From Azohydromonas caseinilytica (GTDB lineage: Bacteria > Pseudomonadota > Gammaproteobacteria > Burkholderiales > Burkholderiaceae_C): 64,000 nt of DNA. Position numbers and translations under genes: made by a program. The notes beneath the pieces were generated by a model that made no database searches, was not told the DNA's origin, and saw nothing but the letters and a program-made list of their open reading frames with translations. This document shows, in pieces, positions 61,871-64,000 of this stretch. The first letter of the stretch is position 1, and each line of letters begins with the position of its first letter. Location of the stretch: assembly GCF_012927045.1 (NCBI RefSeq), contig NZ_JABBFW010000014.1, positions 1 through 64,000 of the forward strand, read 5' to 3'.

Positions 61871-63780
61871 GCTGCCACTGCCAGGGAAGGCATCTTCGGC
61901 GCGCGCAGCCGGTCGCTGTGCTTGGGCGCCGGCACCGACGCGCGGGCCAGAAACACCGGGTCCTTGAAGTAGAGCATCTGCCGCCCGTAGATGGCTGGGC
62001 GGCCGGCGACGTAGACCACCATGTCGCCGGCTTCCAGAATCTGGTCGTTGGCGTCCTTGACCGGGCCGGGCATGCGCATGGCCTCGTCGGCGGTGAGCAG
62101 GTTGCGCGCGACCTCCTGCAACGTCACGGACATCTGCCCCTGCATCAGCGCCGAGCGCTTGCCGCTGACCGTCACGGCTTCCTTGACGATGGTGGTCTGC
62201 CCGGTGCACCGTGACAGGTACTCGGCGGTCTCGACGCGGTTAGGCGGGAAGGCGGCCTGCACGTGGCAGTTGGAGGTGATCGTCTCGTGCTCGCCGTAGC
62301 CCTCCTGGGGATGGCGCAACTGCGTGATGTCCTGGACGAGGATGAACGCCTTGATGCCGTACTCGGCCATCCAGGACAGCGCGTCCTCGAAGCCGGGCAG
62401 CTTGCCGAAGGACGGGAACTCGTCCAGCAGCATCAGCAGCCTGTGCCTGTACTTGGGAACCGGGCGGCCTTCCTTGAACCCGATTCCATCGGCAAGGACC
62501 CGGATCGCCATGGTCATGAACAGCCGCGTCAGCGGCTTCATGCGCGCCTTGTCCCGGGGCTTCGTCGTGAGGTACAGGCTCACCGGGTCGGCGCCGTGCA
62601 TCAGGTCCTCGATCTGGAAATGGCTGTCGGCCACGTTGGCGGCCACCACCGGGTCGCGGTAGAGCGACAGGTGGGTCTTCATGCTGGAGAGCACCGAGCC
62701 GGCCTCTTCCTCGTGCCGGTCGATCTGGTCGCGCGCGGACGCGGCCACCAGCGGGTGCGGCCGGTCCTTGAGGTGCTTGTAGGTGGTCATCTCCACCCAC
62801 AGGTCGGCCACCGCTTGGTCCGGGTTGGTCACCAGGTGGTCGATCAGCGGCAGCGAGGCGCGCGGCCCGTGGCCGTTCCTGTGCTTGTAGAGGGCGTGCA
62901 GCATCAGGCCCTGCAGCAGCGCGTAGGCGGTTTCCCGCCAGTGGTCGCCCTGCAGCCCCTTGCCGTCCGAGTCCACCACCATCAGCGCGATGCTCTGGAC
63001 GTCGCCCACCTCGTACTCGGTGCCCACGCGCACCTCGTCGAGCGCGTTCCAGTGGGTGCTGTCCGGCGCCGCCGGTTCGAACTTGAGGACCTTGTTCCTG
63101 GCGTGGAGCTTGCGCCAGCCGGCCGTGGCCGCGTGGAGCGTGGCCTTCAGGTCGGAGATGATCATGCTGCTCACGTAGGACAGCAGCGTCATGAGCACCG
63201 GGCCGACGCCCTTCCCGGACCGGGTCGGGGCGTAGAACAGGATGTGCTCGGGGCCGTTGTGGCGCAGGTAGCGCAGCACGCCCTGCTTGTCGAGCCAGCC
63301 GCCCACGAAGCAGGCCATGGATGCCGGCGCCGCGTGCTGGCGCAACCGGTCGAGCCAGTTGCGCTTTCCTCGCGGCAGCAGCCCTGCGGCCTTGATGTCG
63401 CTCTCGGTGGCCCATCGCGCCGAGCCGTGCATGTACTGGTTCGCCGTGGGCGCGTTGCGCAGGATCTGCTGCGTGACCATCGTGCCCAGCAGCCCGACCG
63501 CCGCCACGCCGACGCCGACGCTGCCCGAGCTCACCAGTTCCTGCGGGTAGACGCCGTGCCACTTCCAGGCCCAGCCCAGGACGTGCCAAGGCAGGTAGAC
63601 GTGCCCGATGTGCATCCCCAGCGTGTAGTGGTAGTCGAAGGTGTGCGCAAAGTGCTGCGTGGCGGCCCAGGTGCCGCCCAGCAGCGAGCCAGCGGCCATC
63701 GCCGGCACCAGCTTCTTGCGCGGTGGCCGGCGCTGGCGCACCTGCGGGCCGACCGCGTTGTTCATCGTCGTGGTGGTCAT
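61867..63780 (-). CDS. traG: TraG/VirD4 coupling protein
   Basis: This 637-residue ATPase couples the relaxosome to the transfer channel. It has two membrane segments near residues 26-42 and 85-108, Walker A YAPTRSGKG (183-191), and Walker B LLMLLDEF. It carries the later motifs of the TraG family, such as AEYGIKAFILVQDITQLRHP. It overlaps the relaxase stop by four bases upstream and traF downstream. This order, relaxase-traG-traF, matches the IncP Tra1 region. Confidence 0.93.
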   Translation of the reverse strand: MTTTTMNNAVGPQVRQRRPPRKKLVPAMAAGSLLGGTWAATQHFAHTFDYHYTLGMHIGHVYLPWHVLGWAWKWHGVYPQELVSSGSVGVGVAAVGLLGTMVTQQILRNAPTANQYMHGSARWATESDIKAAGLLPRGKRNWLDRLRQHAAPASMACFVGGWLDKQGVLRYLRHNGPEHILFYAPTRSGKGVGPVLMTLLSYVSSMIISDLKATLHAATAGWRKLHARNKVLKFEPAAPDSTHWNALDEVRVGTEYEVGDVQSIALMVVDSDGKGLQGDHWRETAYALLQGLMLHALYKHRNGHGPRASLPLIDHLVTNPDQAVADLWVEMTTYKHLKDRPHPLVAASARDQIDRHEEEAGSVLSSMKTHLSLYRDPVVAANVADSHFQIEDLMHGADPVSLYLTTKPRDKARMKPLTRLFMTMAIRVLADGIGFKEGRPVPKYRHRLLMLLDEFPSFGKLPGFEDALSWMAEYGIKAFILVQDITQLRHPQEGYGEHETITSNCHVQAAFPPNRVETAEYLSRCTGQTTIVKEAVTVSGKRSALMQGQMSVTLQEVARNLLTADEAMRMPGPVKDANDQILEAGDMVVYVAGRPAIYGRQMLYFKDPVFLARASVPAPKHSDRLRAPKMPSLAVAA

Positions 63781-64000
63781 CTGCTGTGTCCTCGTCCGGC
63801 GCCTGTGCTGATCGTGGCGTTGGCGTTGACCTTGACCGGCGTGCCCAGCCCGGTGCGGGTCAGGCGCTGCGCGGTGGTCGCGTGGATGGGCATCACGAGC
63901 ACCTCGTCGCCGCGCTTCAGGAGCGCCAGCGACTGCCCATACTTGTTGCGGGTGCCGGCGAAGGTCAGCGGACCAGCGCCGGGGCTGAAGCGGCTGTGCC
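63777..64000 (-). CDS. traI: relaxase (TraI-like), C-terminal end only
   Basis: The last 74 codons of a gene that continues past the right edge are read leftward. The visible part, FAGTRNKYGQSLALLKRGDE followed by TAQRLTRTGLGTPVKV and ending GRGHSR, is like the C-terminus of MOBP-type relaxases next to traG. Its stop overlaps the traG start by four bases. The catalytic Tyr and oriT lie outside the window. Confidence 0.65.
   Translation of the reverse strand, partial: HSRFSPGAGPLTFAGTRNKYGQSLALLKRGDEVLVMPIHATTAQRLTRTGLGTPVKVNANATISTGAGRGHSR

Overview
This window looks like part of a large, GC-rich conjugative plasmid (or a closely related mobile element) from a betaproteobacterium, most likely of the Burkholderiales. 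The grounds are high GC with strong third-position bias, an iteron replication origin with a Rep_3-type initiator, ParA/ParB with a palindrome array, and an IncP-like transfer block (relaxase end, TraG, TraF, TraC primase). The host assignment is inference. It rests on gene content and codon style, not on a database comparison.

Layout. (1) 1-1354: an ISL3-family insertion sequence whose right end lies 34 bp before a CusF gene. (2) 1389-34530: a copper (and probably silver) resistance region of about 33 kb. It holds two CueR-like regulators, four CueR-type 19-bp-spacer promoters, a multicopper oxidase with cupredoxin and CopG, a P1B-type ATPase with YHS and heavy-metal-binding domains, a CopZ chaperone, and a complete CusCBA tripartite pump. 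It also has five CusF-type domains, four small exported His/Cys-rich proteins, DUF305 and DUF2933 proteins, a ZIP transporter and a diguanylate cyclase. Embedded in it is a protein-quality and membrane-stress set: FtsH, an ICMT-like methyltransferase and a DUF3141 PhaC-like hydrolase. (3) 34650-36993: small unknown genes. (4) 37574-39787: the iteron origin and rep.

(5) 39788-47510: a patchy accessory island. It has a low-GC HNH-type gene, a dispersed 19-bp repeat, a YafO-like toxin-antitoxin pair, a frameshifted recombinase relic, and a 1124-residue protein of unknown function coupled to the truncated start of an actin/Hsp70-type ATPase. (6) 47627-52640: a leftward run of plasmid housekeeping genes, including a probable single-strand annealing protein and a YqaJ-type exonuclease. 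(7) 52822-57567: regulators, parA-parB, a strong terminator and four to five evenly spaced palindromes that are a good parS candidate. (8) 57606-64000: an unknown plasmid gene, a candidate small RNA, and the leftward transfer genes traI(partial)-traG-traF-small ORF-traC.

How it works together (inference). Copper entering the periplasm would be bound by CusF-type proteins, oxidised by the multicopper oxidase and expelled by CusCBA. Cytoplasmic Cu(I) would be carried by CopZ and pumped out by the P-type ATPase. The two CueR-like proteins would induce the promoters. Rep/oriV, ParAB/parS, the toxin-antitoxin pair and the tra genes would maintain and spread the element.
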